Origin: Didemnitutus sp047777955
Lineage (GTDB): Bacteria; Verrucomicrobiota; Verrucomicrobiia; Opitutales; Opitutaceae
Direction: 5' to 3'
DNA: 64,000 bases
Assembly (NCBI RefSeq): GCF_047777955.1
Contig: NZ_CP180537.1
Span: 4,569,887-4,633,886, forward strand
In this document: piece after piece, positions 63,716 to 64,000 of the stretch
Position numbering within the stretch: the stretch's first letter is position 1
Layout: each line of letters opens with the position of its first letter
The notes under the pieces: model-generated
Seen by the model: only the letters and a program-made list of their open reading frames with translations
What the model was told of the DNA's origin: nothing
Database searches by the model: none
Translations under genes and position numbers: made by a program

Positions 63716-64000
63716 ATGCCGCTCACCAAGGCCGAGATCGTCCGCCTCCGCTCGCTGCAGGACAAGAAGCACCGCGCGGCGCTCGGCCTGTTCGTCGTCG
63801 AGGGCGAGAAGGTCGTGGGCGAGCTGCTGGCGGCGAAGTTCCCGTTCGCGGAGCTCTACGCCACCGAGGCGTGGAGCGGGCGGGCGGGCGGTCCCGGCGC
63901 GCCGCGACCGACCGGAATCACCCCGGCCGAGATGGAGCGCATCAGCCATTACCCGACGCCGTCGGCCGTGTTCGCCGTGGGAAAAATCGTCCGCGCACCG
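63716..64000 (+). CDS. SpoU/TrmH-family RNA 2'-O-methyltransferase, N-terminal part (3' end outside window)
   Basis: The frame is open from ATG 63716 to the window end (95 codons). It starts MPLTKAEIVRLRSLQDKKHR, ALGLFVVEGEKVVGELLAAK, PFAELYATEAWSG and GITPAEMERISHYPTPSAVF. That is the SpoU substrate-binding domain that precedes the knotted SPOUT methyltransferase domain in rRNA 2'-O-methyltransferases (RlmB/TsnR-like). The catalytic part lies beyond the window, so the exact target cannot be named. Confidence 0.85.
   Translation, partial: MPLTKAEIVRLRSLQDKKHRAALGLFVVEGEKVVGELLAAKFPFAELYATEAWSGRAGGPGAPRPTGITPAEMERISHYPTPSAVFAVGKIVRAP

Overview
The window is about 64 kb of very G+C-rich bacterial DNA with densely packed genes on both strands. 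The gene mix points to the phylum Verrucomicrobiota, most likely family Opitutaceae. It includes two large TonB-dependent receptors with the N-terminal signature 'VKMEKFVVTGS'/'VKMEAFSVVGS', a small lysine-rich SWIB-domain protein, an RRM/RGG RNA-binding protein, a PocR-AraC regulator, a GH97 glycosidase and a REP-associated (RAYT) transposase with its own short repeats. That assignment is an inference from gene content and style; no rRNA or tRNA gene was seen.

Layout. 1-6.8 kb: a truncated unknown gene, a PocR-AraC regulator, a BamE-like small protein, a dicarboxylate/amino-acid:cation symporter, a CNNM/CorC-type CBS membrane protein and an exported GH97 glycosidase. 6.8-16.5 kb: a heterodimeric ABC exporter, two EamA permeases, an exported lipase-like hydrolase, a hybrid histidine kinase, the SWIB protein and a GNAT acetyltransferase. 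16.7-23.2 kb: the RRM protein with a strong terminator, then a TetR - membrane-fusion protein - two ATPases - two ABC-2 permeases operon of the YbhGFSR type, with a 22-codon membrane micro-ORF between the ATPases. 23.2-33.6 kb: DUF393, MgtE, MscS, TerC, two Hsp20 genes, a MalY/PatB-type C-S lyase, a small HTH gene flanked by three palindromes, tRNA-dihydrouridine synthase, MarC and cysteine dioxygenase. 33.7-41.7 kb: two TonB-dependent receptors followed by a LytS/LytTR pair. 41.9-51.2 kb: a Pro/Ala-rich anchored protein, a PH-domain protein, a DUF4287-SRPBCC protein, a sensor kinase fused to a periplasmic binding domain, a cytidylate-kinase-like protein, an APC permease and a PucC-like MFS protein. 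51.2-62.1 kb: RAYT transposase, REP-like repeats, a small exported protein and a 3003-residue exported RHS/YD-repeat protein. 62.3-64 kb: an unknown membrane protein and the start of a SpoU/TrmH rRNA methyltransferase.

Most notable content. The RHS protein ends in a 180-residue domain carrying a His-Gly...Gln-Cys dyad in the arrangement of clan CD (caspase-like) peptidases. An exported 216-residue gene follows with a 4-base overlap, as expected of a polymorphic toxin and its immunity protein. Local base composition falls to about 43% G+C over the junction, and RAYT repeats abut the immunity gene. Separately, a small HTH gene is bracketed by three perfect palindromes built on AACCT-N3-AGGTT, the recognition rule of the MqsA antitoxin, but no toxin gene is present.

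Sequence-quality warning. Eleven genes carry clear reading-frame breaks (14 sites). Every one is explained by a single missing base, mostly in G/C runs. This looks like systematic deletion error in the assembly rather than biology, so these genes are annotated as full-length CDS with the break noted.
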